Shown: in pieces, positions 51,424-60,273 of the stretch
Position numbering within the stretch: position 1 is the stretch's first letter
How the letters are laid out: each line of letters opens with the position of its first letter
Assembly (NCBI GenBank): GCA_963629305.1
Contig: CAVGIJ010000009.1
Location: 1-64,000, forward strand
Direction: 5' to 3'
DNA length: 64,000 nucleotides
Source: UBA1227 sp963629305
Lineage (GTDB): Bacteria; Bacillota; Clostridia; Oscillospirales; Acutalibacteraceae
Made by a program: the position numbers and the translations under genes
The notes under the pieces: model-generated
Seen by the model: the letters and a program-made list of their open reading frames with translations, nothing else
Told to the model about the DNA's origin: nothing
Databases searched by the model: none

Positions 51424-52593
51424 ATGCCGGAAAACACATTACTTGAACAGAAAAAAACCAATCTCATGAAGGCTCTCAACCGTGAGGGTGCTGATTACGT
51501 GCCGACAATACTCGCTTCCAGTTGCGCTGAAGTTGCATGGACAGGGCAAAAGGTTGTCGATGTTATCAACGATGCAAACGCATATGTGGATGCCATGACG
51601 GATGTATTCAAGGTTATGTGGGGAGATGCAAACACGTTCTCGGGTACATTGTTCACCCCTGCTATTTCCGAAATCATTCAGCCTGTGCAAAATAAATTCG
51701 GCCCGGACGGAGTAACACCGGAGCATGTGCAGGAGCCACAGATGGAGCAGGATGAGTACGACAAGCTTATTGCGGATCCTTTCGGATTTGTGGCAAATGA
51801 ACTTCTTCCGAGAAAATACCCGAAGCTCTTTGAGGATCGCGAGTATGCGAAGAAAACTCTTAAAGCCATAGCCGCAGACAAGGCATATGCAATGGGAGTT
51901 CTGTTTGGAATGACCGATAAAAAACTTTCCGAGGACTACGGAATTACGGGAATGTGCAACTTTGCGGATGTATTTTCCAATCCTGTTGACACACTATTTG
52001 ATTATTTGCGTGGCTTCAAAGGAACGCTTATAGATCTTCGTCGCCAGCCCGACAAGGTAAAAGCCGCTTGCGACAAACTGTGGGAGACATACAATCTGCC
52101 GAAGCTTCAAGGTAAACCTGCACCGTTCCCATATGCTTGTCACATGACACATATTGCACCTTACTTGAGCCCAAAGCAGTTCTATGAAATCTACTGGCCT
52201 TACGAAAAATACTGGATTGAGCGTGCAGCCGCAGCCGGAACAAAGGTATGGATCATGATGGAGGGTCGCTGGGAAAATGTATGGGAGTGCTTCAAAGAAG
52301 TACCGAAAGATTCATGCATTCTTCATATTGATGATGACGACATTTTCAAGGCAGAGGAACTCCTCGGCGATTATCAGATTATCGAGGGCGGTCTTAAGAT
52401 GGTTTCTGTTAAGACCGACACACCTGAAAAAGTCAAGGACAATGTAAAAAAGGTTATAGATGCATGTCAACCGGGTGACGGCTTCCTGTTCTGCACAGAC
52501 AAAGCATGGATTGCACCGGGAGACGTAAATCAAAATCTTATCGACGCATACAACTTTGCTCATGAATATTCACTGAGCAACACACGTAGGTAA
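51424..52593 (+). CDS. URO-D-fold methyltransferase-like protein
   Basis: A 389-residue protein of the uroporphyrinogen decarboxylase fold, in the branch that includes corrinoid:coenzyme methyltransferases (MtaA/CmuA) rather than HemE. It has the N-terminal MKALNREGADYVP, a central helical part, YLSPKQFYEIYWPYEKYW, and the C-terminal EGGLKMVSVKTDTPEKV. The active-site Arg pattern of HemE is not seen. The substrate may be a methyl donor or a modified cofactor, but no corrinoid protein gene is adjacent. CGGAGGTG precedes the ATG; a 48-aa gene follows. Confidence 0.82.
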   Translation: MPENTLLEQKKTNLMKALNREGADYVPTILASSCAEVAWTGQKVVDVINDANAYVDAMTDVFKVMWGDANTFSGTLFTPAISEIIQPVQNKFGPDGVTPEHVQEPQMEQDEYDKLIADPFGFVANELLPRKYPKLFEDREYAKKTLKAIAADKAYAMGVLFGMTDKKLSEDYGITGMCNFADVFSNPVDTLFDYLRGFKGTLIDLRRQPDKVKAACDKLWETYNLPKLQGKPAPFPYACHMTHIAPYLSPKQFYEIYWPYEKYWIERAAAAGTKVWIMMEGRWENVWECFKEVPKDSCILHIDDDDIFKAEELLGDYQIIEGGLKMVSVKTDTPEKVKDNVKKVIDACQPGDGFLFCTDKAWIAPGDVNQNLIDAYNFAHEYSLSNTRR

Positions 52594-52606
52594 AGGAGGG
52601 TTTACC

Positions 52607-52753
52607 ATGAGTGAAATAAAAAAGGAACAAACAAACCGGGAATATCTTCAGGGAGTTGTAGATGAGATACTCGCAGATGATGAGTGGGATCTTCCAAAAG
52701 AACTAAGATTTTGGCTTATGGGAACCTATACTTGGGAGTTGCTGTATCTTTAA
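52607..52753 (+). CDS. 48-residue protein downstream of the URO-D gene
   Basis: This frame codes for 48 residues, beginning MSEIKKEQTNREYLQGVVDE and ending MGTYTWELLYL. AGGAGGG sits 6 nt before the ATG and the gap to the URO-D gene is 13 bp, so it is likely translated from the same transcript. The acidic, helical sequence matches no family I know. It may be an accessory peptide for the neighbouring enzyme. Confidence 0.7.
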   Translation: MSEIKKEQTNREYLQGVVDEILADDEWDLPKELRFWLMGTYTWELLYL

Positions 52754-52815
52754 AAAAACGTTTCGTTGTCAGTTGTCGGGTGAAAAAACTTCCGATAAAA
52801 TGAATTTAATTTTTG

Positions 52816-52841
52816 CGGATGGCAGGTAAAACTGCCATCCG
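52816..52841 (+). terminator. Terminator
   Basis: A 10-bp perfect hairpin (52816-52825 with 52832-52841), followed by seven T residues. Confidence 0.9.
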
Positions 52842-52981
52842 TTTTTTTATCTCGTTTTCCTGTCGGTAAATTTCGACCTTTCATTCTTTTTTTACAGGAT
52901 TTTTGTGAAGTTGTTTTCAAGAGAAAAATATGCTGGGTTTTTCATATTTCTATTCTCTGAATAATTTATATGCATAAATAA

Positions 52982-54388
52982 TTATTTCAAGCTGAAAAAT
53001 TCATGGAATGCTCTGTATGCCATATATACATCTGATTTTGCAACCACTTCAAACGGTGAGTGCATGGAGAGTACAGGTACTCCGACGTCGACAACGTCTA
53101 TGTCGAGTCCTGCGACATAGAGCGCAACTGTTCCGCCGCCGCCTGCATCTACAGCGCCGAGTTCGCCGATCTGCCATACAACGTTGTTCTTTTCAAGGAA
53201 TCCACGGACCTTGCCCATGAACTCGGCAGAGGCGTCGGATGATCCCGACTTGCCGCGTGAACCGGTATACTTTGTTATTACCACGCCTTTGTTAAGATAT
53301 GATGCATTGCGCTTTTCCATAACCTCCGGGAAAGTCGGGTCAAAGGCTGCGTTGACGTCGGCTGAAAGACATTCGGATTTTGACATAACATCCCTTCCGT
53401 TTGCTCCGAACACTTCAGCTATGTCGTGTATGAAGTTCGGAACATACGCAGAATCAAGACCGGTATTGCCGACACTTCCTATCTCCTCTTTATCCGTGAG
53501 AACCGAAACAGATGTGAATTCCGGATTTTCAAGGCTGAAGTTTGCCTGTGCTGCAGGATATGCGCAAACGCGGTCGTCGTGACCGTATCCGCCGATCATG
53601 CTTCTGTCAAGTCCAATCTCACAAGCCTTAAATGCAGGCACAATTTCAAGCTCGGCAGAAAGAAAATCTTTTTCGACCATTCCGTATTTTTCGTTGAGTA
53701 TCTTAAGAATATTGAGCTTTACAAGATTTGATGCCTTGTCATCCTTAAACGGTCTGCTGCCGACTACAATATTGAGCTCTTCGCCTTTTATTCCGTTGCT
53801 TAAGGGGCGCTTGCCCTGCTCGCCGCCGAGGTGAGGAAGAAGATCTGTTATAACGAATTTCGGGTCACCGTCGTCTTCACCGATATTAACTGTTACTTTT
53901 TCGCCGTTTGCTTTCACAATAACGCCGTGAAGAGAAAGTGGCATAGCTGTCCACTGATACTTCTTTATTCCACCGTAGTAATGGGTTTTGAAGAGAGCCA
54001 TGTCATCGGACTCATAAAGAGGATTCGGCTTAAGGTCAAGGCGTGGTGAGTCAATATGTGCAATAGCGAGTTTTACGCCCTCTCTTATGTCCTTCTTACC
54101 GAATACACAGAGAATGATTGCCTTTTCACGATTTACTCTGTAAACACGGTCACCGGGCTTATAAGTCTTTGTCTTATCAAACTCGGTATAGCCCCTTTTT
54201 ATTGCCTCTGCCTTTATGAACGCGGCCACTTCGCGCTCTGTTTTTGCGGTATTAAGAAATGCGATATATCCGTCGCAGAACTTATCCGCTTTTTCAATTT
54301 CACTTTCATCTGCAATTTTTGAGATGTGCTCAGGTTCGTAGCAGAGCTCTTCTGCAAGCTTCTCTGCTGCTGACTTTTCATTAGCCAT
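52982..54388 (-). CDS. apeA: M18 family aminopeptidase
   Basis: A 468-residue zinc aminopeptidase of family M18, removing N-terminal residues from peptides in the cytoplasm. The metal-site regions are seen: LAIAHIDSPRLDLKPNPLYE (first His), GGYGHDDRVCAYPA, TDKEEIGSVGNTG and SMHSPFEVVAKSDVY (last His). ATG 54388 follows GGAGG at 8 nt; an in-frame start 15 nt upstream is weaker. It is monocistronic, or first before nothing on this strand. Confidence 0.93.
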   Translation of the reverse strand: MANEKSAAEKLAEELCYEPEHISKIADESEIEKADKFCDGYIAFLNTAKTEREVAAFIKAEAIKRGYTEFDKTKTYKPGDRVYRVNREKAIILCVFGKKDIREGVKLAIAHIDSPRLDLKPNPLYESDDMALFKTHYYGGIKKYQWTAMPLSLHGVIVKANGEKVTVNIGEDDGDPKFVITDLLPHLGGEQGKRPLSNGIKGEELNIVVGSRPFKDDKASNLVKLNILKILNEKYGMVEKDFLSAELEIVPAFKACEIGLDRSMIGGYGHDDRVCAYPAAQANFSLENPEFTSVSVLTDKEEIGSVGNTGLDSAYVPNFIHDIAEVFGANGRDVMSKSECLSADVNAAFDPTFPEVMEKRNASYLNKGVVITKYTGSRGKSGSSDASAEFMGKVRGFLEKNNVVWQIGELGAVDAGGGGTVALYVAGLDIDVVDVGVPVLSMHSPFEVVAKSDVYMAYRAFHEFFSLK

Positions 54389-54430
54389 TTCTAAAACCTC
54401 CATTACTTTCTATTTTGAAATTCTATACTA

Positions 54431-55054
54431 TTATTCTGCTTCACCGCTTATTTTAGTCTCAATAAGTCGAGCAGTATAAAGAATTTGCTCTTTCAGGCGC
54501 TCGTCATCACCGTCATTGTGAATGACAACATCAGAATTTTTTATAAAAAAGCTTTCATCGTGCTGTGCCGACATGCGAAGTCGTGCACTCTCCTCATCAA
54601 TACCGTCTCTCTTTGTAATGCGCGAAAGTCTCATCTCCTGCGGTGCGGTCACAGACACGATAAACCCGCATTTGTCGGAAAGTCCGCTTTCAAAGAGCTG
54701 TGGTGCATCTATAAGTACAGCCTCGTAGCCGTTCCAGAATTCCCCGTTTACCTTTTTCATTATAAGCCTGACTATTTCAGGATGCGTTATCGAGTTGAGA
54801 AGCGCTGTCTGTGACGGATCCGAAAATGCACGCTGTGCAAGCACCTTTCTGTTAAGAGTTCCGTCTTCATTGAGAGTACCGGGACCAAAAGCCATTGAGA
54901 GCTGCGTTAAAATCGGAGACCCTTTTTCAGTTATGAGTGCTGCAATTTTATCGGCATCTATAACAGCATATCCGTATTTTTTCAGCATTTCACAAACTGT
55001 GCTTTTCCCCGCACCGGTCTGACCGGTAACTCCTACTATAATTGCACGACGCAT
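54431..55054 (-). CDS. coaE: Dephospho-CoA kinase
   Basis: A 207-residue enzyme for the last step of coenzyme A synthesis, phosphorylation of the 3' ribose hydroxyl. P-loop GVTGQTGAGKSTV, YAVIDADKIA, and the lid/CoA region (ITHPEIVRLI, IDAPQLFESG, RLSRITKRDGI) are present. It lies 10 bp after the tsaC gene in prfA-tsaC-coaE, a run of housekeeping genes on the minus strand. Confidence 0.95.
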   Translation of the reverse strand: MRRAIIVGVTGQTGAGKSTVCEMLKKYGYAVIDADKIAALITEKGSPILTQLSMAFGPGTLNEDGTLNRKVLAQRAFSDPSQTALLNSITHPEIVRLIMKKVNGEFWNGYEAVLIDAPQLFESGLSDKCGFIVSVTAPQEMRLSRITKRDGIDEESARLRMSAQHDESFFIKNSDVVIHNDGDDERLKEQILYTARLIETKISGEAE

Positions 55055-55064
55055 AATATGCTCC

Positions 55065-56087
55065 TTAAAGTTTTATTACTTTGAACTCCGCGGCACGAAG
55101 AAGTCTGTTCATAACCGCAAGGCCTACCCCATCGTATGACGGGCAATGTACATATACCGATGAAAGTCCAAGTTCATCACACTCTCTGAGTGCGGCAAAC
55201 AACTTGTGCGCATGTGCACAGTCATCGTCCTTTTCACCGAATGAAAGTGTCTTGCAAATGAAGCCGTCTTCTTCACCGTCAAATACAAGTGCAGCTGTTT
55301 TAGATGCTCCGTTTTTCTCTGCGACCTCATTGACAAACTTTTTAAAGTTTTCTTTGTCTGCATCTACAACCGTAACATCTGCATTCGGCGAATAGTGCTT
55401 ATACTTCATTCCCGGGCTTGCGGCGCACTCACCCTCTTTGAGTTTACCGAGAACGGCATCATCAATTTCAATCTCACCGAGAACCTCTTCAAGCTCATCC
55501 GGAGTAACTCTTCCGGGACGGAGAAGTCTCGGTTTTCTTGTACACAGCGTTATAACGGTGGATTCAACTCCGACACCGCACGTGCCCCCGTCAAGAACCG
55601 CATCTATCTTTCCGTTCATGTCATGCATGACATGTTCTGCGGTTGTCGGGCTCGGCTTGCCGGACGTGTTTGCCGACGGTGCCGCAAGAGGCACGCCTGC
55701 AGCATCAATTATCTTCCTTGCAAGCGGGTGTGACGGCATGCGTATTGCGACCGTCAAAAGCCCGGCGCTCACCTCATCCGGTATTATGTCGGACTTTTCC
55801 ATGATAATGGTGAGCGGACCCGGCCAGAACACGTCGGCCAAGTCATAGACGACCGGAGGCACGAATGCCACAAGGTCATCAAGCTGTGAAAGCTTTGAGA
55901 TATGTACAATAAGAGGATTGTCCTGCGGTCGTCCCTTTGCCTCAAATATCTTTGCAACAGCTTTGCCGTCAAGCGCATTTGCGGCAAGACCGTAGACGGT
56001 CTCTGTAGGTATACCGACAAGTCCGCCGGATTTCAGGATTTTTCCGGCCTCATCAACATCTTTTTCTGTAAGTAACTTAGTTTCCAT
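55065..56087 (-). CDS. ywlC: L-threonylcarbamoyladenylate synthase (Sua5/YwlC type)
   Basis: A 340-residue enzyme that makes threonylcarbamoyl-AMP for the t6A modification of ANN-decoding tRNAs. The YrdC domain has GIPTETVYGLAANALDG, KGRPQDNPLIVHIS, GPLTIIMEKS, VAIRMPSHPLAR and APSANTSGKPSPT. The extra C-terminal Sua5 domain (from about 225, after SPGMKYKHYSPNADV) is also there, as in YwlC but not short TsaC. It lies between prfA and coaE. The binding site before the ATG is weak (GAAGTGTGA), suggesting coupling to prfA. Confidence 0.95.
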   Translation of the reverse strand: METKLLTEKDVDEAGKILKSGGLVGIPTETVYGLAANALDGKAVAKIFEAKGRPQDNPLIVHISKLSQLDDLVAFVPPVVYDLADVFWPGPLTIIMEKSDIIPDEVSAGLLTVAIRMPSHPLARKIIDAAGVPLAAPSANTSGKPSPTTAEHVMHDMNGKIDAVLDGGTCGVGVESTVITLCTRKPRLLRPGRVTPDELEEVLGEIEIDDAVLGKLKEGECAASPGMKYKHYSPNADVTVVDADKENFKKFVNEVAEKNGASKTAALVFDGEEDGFICKTLSFGEKDDDCAHAHKLFAALRECDELGLSSVYVHCPSYDGVGLAVMNRLLRAAEFKVIKL

Positions 56088-56094
56088 TTAAAAA

Positions 56095-57165
56095 TCACAC
56101 TTCTGCTTTTAACTTTTCAGCTGTATCTGCCGTTATGAGCGCATCAATAAGCTCATCAAGATCGCCGTTCATTATAGCCTCTATTTTGTAAAGAGTGAGG
56201 TTTATACGGTGATCAGACACACGTCCCTGCGGGAAGTTGTAAGTTCTTATACGCTCACTTCTGTCGCCTGTGCCGACCATTGACTTTCTTGCGTCGGCAA
56301 TCTCGGCATCATGCTTTGCCTGTTCAATATCAAAAAGACGTGAACGCAAAATTTTCAGCGCCTTGTCTTTGTTTTTATACTGACTTCTCTCGTCCTGGCA
56401 CTCGACCACCATCCCGGTCGGAATATGCGTTACACGGATTGCGGACGATGTCTTGTTTACCTTCTGCCCGCCGGCACCGCTCGAGCGGAATACATCAATC
56501 TTTACGTCGGCAGGGTCAAGCTCAAAGTCAACATCCTCGGCTTCAGGTAAAACCGCAACCGTAACCGTTGATGTCTGAATGCGCCCCTGCGATTCCGTCT
56601 CAGGCACACGCTGAACACGGTGTACACCGCTTTCAAACTTGAAGCGCGAATACGCACCGTCTCCCTTTACTTCGAAGCTTATCTCTTTATAGCCACCGAG
56701 CTCCGTCGGGTTTTCATTGAGAACTTCCGTTTTAAAGCCATGCGCCTCCGAATACATGGTATACATGCGGTACAGCGAATTTGCAAAAAGGGCCGCCTCT
56801 TCGCCTCCGGCGCCGGCACGTATCTCAACTATAACGTTTTTGTCATCGTTCGGGTCACGCGGAAGCAACAACACCTTGAGTTCTTCGGATATACGTTCAA
56901 CATCTTCTTTTGCAGACTCAAACTCCTCCTGAACCATCTCCTTAAAATCAGGATCAAGTCCGCCCGCCTCCAAAAGATCTTTTGCCTCGCAAAAGGACGA
57001 CTCAGCCTTTTTATACTCGCGAAACTTTTCAACAACGGGGGTTATCTGCTTCAGTTCTTTCATGAGCGATGTATACTGCTCAATATCGGAAACAACCTCC
57101 GGATCTGATAACAGTTCATTCACCGTTTCAAAACGTTCTTCAACTTTTGTCAATTTATCTGTCAT
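56095..57165 (-). CDS. prfA: Peptide chain release factor 1
   Basis: A 356-residue class I release factor for UAA/UAG. It contains the hydrolysis motif GGQ in SSGAGGQKVNK, the RF1-type codon-reading PxT (PET in HRVQRVPETESQGRI) and RAGAGGEEAALFA. The normal methylation-site glutamine is present. The neighbouring methyltransferase gene prmC is not found in the window. It starts the prfA-ywlC-coaE run. Confidence 0.97.
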   Translation of the reverse strand: MTDKLTKVEERFETVNELLSDPEVVSDIEQYTSLMKELKQITPVVEKFREYKKAESSFCEAKDLLEAGGLDPDFKEMVQEEFESAKEDVERISEELKVLLLPRDPNDDKNVIVEIRAGAGGEEAALFANSLYRMYTMYSEAHGFKTEVLNENPTELGGYKEISFEVKGDGAYSRFKFESGVHRVQRVPETESQGRIQTSTVTVAVLPEAEDVDFELDPADVKIDVFRSSGAGGQKVNKTSSAIRVTHIPTGMVVECQDERSQYKNKDKALKILRSRLFDIEQAKHDAEIADARKSMVGTGDRSERIRTYNFPQGRVSDHRINLTLYKIEAIMNGDLDELIDALITADTAEKLKAEV

Positions 57166-57288
57166 AAAGAAAAATGCCTTTCATAATTCGTGTCATAAAT
57201 CATATATAAAAAAACCTAAATTAGTATATCACAAAGCCTTGAAATATGATATACTTTACCCAAATTTTTGAAAAGGAGATAATAACAA

Positions 57289-58035
57289 ATGGCAAACACA
57301 TACACATTTGATGCAAAAGACGCCACAGAAAAATGTGTGAAATGGATAAGAGAGTGGTTCGACAAGAACGGCAAAGGCTGCAATGCAATTGTTGGTATCT
57401 CCGGCGGTAAGGACAGCTCAACCGTCGCTGCACTTTGTGTAAAAGCACTCGGGAAAGACCGTGTTATCGGCGTGATGATGCCTCAGGGCGAGCAGTTTGA
57501 CATTGACTATTCCATAGAATTATGCAAGCTTCTTGACATAAAGAATTATACGATAAATATAAAAGACGCCGTTGACGGTGTATACGCTGCAACAGACGGC
57601 AAATTCGAGATCACCCAACAGTCAAAATTCAATCTTCCCGCACGTATCCGCATGGCAACACTTTACTTTGTAGGCGCTTCAAACAACGGACGTGTTGCCA
57701 ACACCTGTAACCTTTCCGAGGACTGGGTAGGCTACGCAACCAGATATGGCGACGGTGCCGGTGATTTCGGCCCGCTCTCACACTTTACGGTTGAAGAGGT
57801 CATCGCAATAGGCCGTGAGCTCGGCCTTCCCGAAAAATTTGTGAAGAAGCCCCCCATCGACGGACTCTGCGGAAAAACAGATGAGGACAATCTCGGCTTT
57901 ACCTATCAGACACTTGACGACTACATACGTCGCGGAATTGAACCGTCTCCCGAAATAAAGGAAAAGATAGACCGCATGCATGAGATAAACAAATTCAAAC
58001 TCGAGTATTTTCCGACTTTCAAATATTTCGACTGA
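57289..58035 (+). CDS. nadE: NH3-dependent NAD synthetase
   Basis: A 248-residue synthetase that adenylates nicotinate adenine dinucleotide and amidates it with ammonia. PP-loop VGISGGKDSSTVAALC, the substrate region NLPARIRMATLYFVG, NTCNLSEDWVGYATRYGDGA and KPPIDGLCGKTDED support it. No glutaminase domain is attached, so free ammonia is the donor. AAAGGAG at 10 nt. Monocistronic, closing at a bidirectional terminator. Confidence 0.95.
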   Translation: MANTYTFDAKDATEKCVKWIREWFDKNGKGCNAIVGISGGKDSSTVAALCVKALGKDRVIGVMMPQGEQFDIDYSIELCKLLDIKNYTINIKDAVDGVYAATDGKFEITQQSKFNLPARIRMATLYFVGASNNGRVANTCNLSEDWVGYATRYGDGAGDFGPLSHFTVEEVIAIGRELGLPEKFVKKPPIDGLCGKTDEDNLGFTYQTLDDYIRRGIEPSPEIKEKIDRMHEINKFKLEYFPTFKYFD

Positions 58036-58066
58036 TTTGTTCAACAAATGCACCCCACAGGCGTTC

Positions 58067-58100
58067 AAAAAGGCTTCGGATAAAAATCCGAAGCCTTTTT
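58067..58100. terminator. Bidirectional terminator
   Basis: A 15-bp perfect hairpin (58067-58081 with 58086-58100) between converging nadE and the ACT gene, with A- and T-runs in the arms. Confidence 0.9.
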
Positions 58101-58123
58101 TCATCCAAGCCGCCGCTTTGCTC

Positions 58124-58555
58124 CTACACTCTGTATATGTCTGCGGGATTTGCAAGTGCGTATCCTGCCTTATCAAGTACCGCCTCGGCACGCGGGATGT
58201 CATCCGTGCGTACAACCATAAGAGCTTTCCCGGTAGTCTTTCCGACACAGGCATACATGTACTCAACGCTTATTTCGTTGTCGGCAAAAACCTTAAGAGC
58301 TCCCGCCACACCGCCAGGAACGTCGTCCATAACAACCGCAACAACATCCGTTATCTTCACCACAACGCCGCTGTCAGAGAGTATTTTTTTTGCCTCCTCC
58401 GGTTTATTAACAATAAGTCTCAGAACACCGAAATCAGTGGTGTCGGCAAGAGATAAAGAACTTATGTCAATGTCATTATCCGCAAGTGCCAAAGTTATGG
58501 CGTGAAGTCTGCCTTTTTTATTTTCCACAAAAACTGAAAGCTGTTTTATAATCAT
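58124..58555 (-). CDS. Tandem ACT-domain protein
   Basis: A 143-residue protein made of two ACT units (QLSVFVENKKGRLHAITLAL and VMDDVPGGVAGALKVFADNE). Such proteins bind amino acids and act as regulators. It follows paaK by 27 bp on the same strand. The pairing of paaK with a small ACT protein is common in anaerobes, and with the T-box upstream the natural ligand would be an aromatic amino acid such as phenylalanine; that is inference. Confidence 0.88.
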   Translation of the reverse strand: MIIKQLSVFVENKKGRLHAITLALADNDIDISSLSLADTTDFGVLRLIVNKPEEAKKILSDSGVVVKITDVVAVVMDDVPGGVAGALKVFADNEISVEYMYACVGKTTGKALMVVRTDDIPRAEAVLDKAGYALANPADIYRV

Positions 58556-58582
58556 AATACCATCTCCGTTTCCTGCTTTTAA

Positions 58583-59902
58583 TTATACATTATGAAGATT
58601 TCTGTTATCAATAACACGTTTTGCTTTTCCCTCAGAACGCGCTATTGATTTCGGGTTTACAAGGTGAACCTTTGCTCCTATACCAAGTGTTGATCGGAGC
58701 TTTTCGGTAATCGTCTTTTCGATTCTTTCAATGGATTTTACATCGTCGGTGAAGAGATCCTCGCTCATTTCAACATTTACGTCGAAAGTATCCGTGTTGT
58801 TCTCTCTTCCGACAAATATCTGGTAGTTCGGAGTGATTTCACCGCCGGCAACCTTAAGAAGAACTTCCTCAATCTGTGACGGGAATACATTGACGCCGCG
58901 TATGATAAGCATGTCATCGGATCTGCCCTGAGGTTTATTCATACGGACATGTGTTCTTCCGCATGCGCACTTTTCATAATTCAGCGAGCAGATATCTCTT
59001 GTGCGATAACGTATAACCGGGAAAGCCTCTTTTGTAAGCGATGTAAATACCAATTCGCCCGTAGATCCTTCAGGTAAAACCTCACCGGTATCAGGGTCTA
59101 TAACTTCAACTATGAAATTATCCTCCCATATATGCATGCCGCTCTGACACTCACATTCACATGAAACACCGGGACCGAGAACCTCGGAGAGTCCGTATAT
59201 GTCATACGCCTTGATTCCGAGTTTTTCCTCAATCTTCTTTCTCATTTCTTCTGTCCACGGCTCTGCGCCGAAAATGCCGGCCTTAAGGCTCAGTTGATCT
59301 TTTACGCCCATACGCTCTATTTCTTCACCGAGATACATCGCATATGACGGTGTGCAGCAAAGAACCGTAGCGCCGAAATCGATCATTGTCTGGATTTGAA
59401 GCTGTGTGTTTCCCGATGACATCGGAATAACGGTAGCCCCTATCTTTTCAGCACCTGCATGTGCACCGAATCCGCCGGTGAAAAGGCCGTATCCGAATGA
59501 CACTTGAACAATATCGTCCTTTGTTGCACCTATTGCAACCAGCATACGTGCAAAACAGTCGGCCCACATTTCAAGGTCACTTTCCGTATACCCTACAACT
59601 ATACGTTTCCCGGTAGTTCCCGACGATGCATGAACGCGTTTTACCTCAGACATCGGAACGGCAAATAAACCATACGGATAGTAATCTCTCAAATCTTTCT
59701 TATACGAAAACGGGAGCTTCGGAAGATCCTCTATTCCGTGGATATCCTCAGGCTTAAGTCCTGCCTCATCCATACGCGTTCTGAAACATTCGACATTTTC
59801 ATATGAACGTTTTACCACTGAAACCAGTCTCTCACTTTGAAGTTTTTTAAGTTCCTCCCTCGACATTGTTTCAATATCGGGATGCATGATTTTTTCTGTC
59901 AT
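58583..59902 (-). CDS. paaK: Phenylacetate--CoA ligase
   Basis: A 439-residue ANL-family ligase that activates phenylacetate (or a similar aryl acid) to its CoA ester. Seen are the phosphate loop HASSGTTGKRIVVGYT, IYGLSEVLGPGVSCEC, FPVIRYRTRDIC, the CACGRTHVRM zinc-type loop and the C-terminal GRSDDMLIIRGVNVFPSQIE. ATG 59902 has GAGGTG 9 nt upstream. The leader holds a T-box, so expression rises when its cognate tRNA is uncharged. This supports a role in making an aromatic amino acid from an aryl acid rather than degrading it. The ACT gene follows in the operon. Confidence 0.93.
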   Translation of the reverse strand: MTEKIMHPDIETMSREELKKLQSERLVSVVKRSYENVECFRTRMDEAGLKPEDIHGIEDLPKLPFSYKKDLRDYYPYGLFAVPMSEVKRVHASSGTTGKRIVVGYTESDLEMWADCFARMLVAIGATKDDIVQVSFGYGLFTGGFGAHAGAEKIGATVIPMSSGNTQLQIQTMIDFGATVLCCTPSYAMYLGEEIERMGVKDQLSLKAGIFGAEPWTEEMRKKIEEKLGIKAYDIYGLSEVLGPGVSCECECQSGMHIWEDNFIVEVIDPDTGEVLPEGSTGELVFTSLTKEAFPVIRYRTRDICSLNYEKCACGRTHVRMNKPQGRSDDMLIIRGVNVFPSQIEEVLLKVAGGEITPNYQIFVGRENNTDTFDVNVEMSEDLFTDDVKSIERIEKTITEKLRSTLGIGAKVHLVNPKSIARSEGKAKRVIDNRNLHNV

Positions 59903-59954
59903 TTTAAGTTTCACCTCATTATAGATTTTGTGAGCTTTTATGCAGAAAACAAAA

Positions 59955-60225
59955 AGTCCTCTGCAGTTTCCTGCAGAGGACGATTAATAAACCGTGGTAC
60001 CACCTCTGGTTCGCCGTCACCTCACAGTGCCGGCCTTATCGGGTACTTCATACCCTAGTGCTGTTACGGGCACTCCCGTTGCTTCCTACTGTAATTTTCA
60101 GCGCACAACTCTCGGAAGGAATTCGCAGTAAATATATCCGATGCCTCGCACCATCCGGCATTTCTCTGAAGATATCTAAAACTGTTACTGGTTTCCGGTC
60201 ATAGTCTTTAGAACCAATATTCAAT
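59955..60225 (-). ncRNA. T-box leader of paaK, probably phenylalanine type
   Basis: On the minus strand: a stem I region with AGAGA, an apical GGATGGTGCGA loop closed by ATGCC/GGCAT, then GAATTCCTTCCGAGAG. The triplet TTC after GAA stands at the specifier position, so tRNA-Phe is suggested. The antiterminator bears the T-box GGTGGTACCACGG. A strong terminator follows (GTCCTCTGCAG with its complement at 59957-59981) with TTTTTG. This places paaK under transcription antitermination by uncharged tRNA. The specifier call is less certain than the T-box itself. Confidence 0.88.
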
Positions 60226-60273
60226 TGATTGATGTCGTTAATATATCACTTTTGCATTGCCTCGTCAAGAATT

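Noticed and set aside
55065..56087. Short TsaC rather than Sua5 type
   Set aside because: A full C-terminal domain of over 100 residues follows the YrdC domain.
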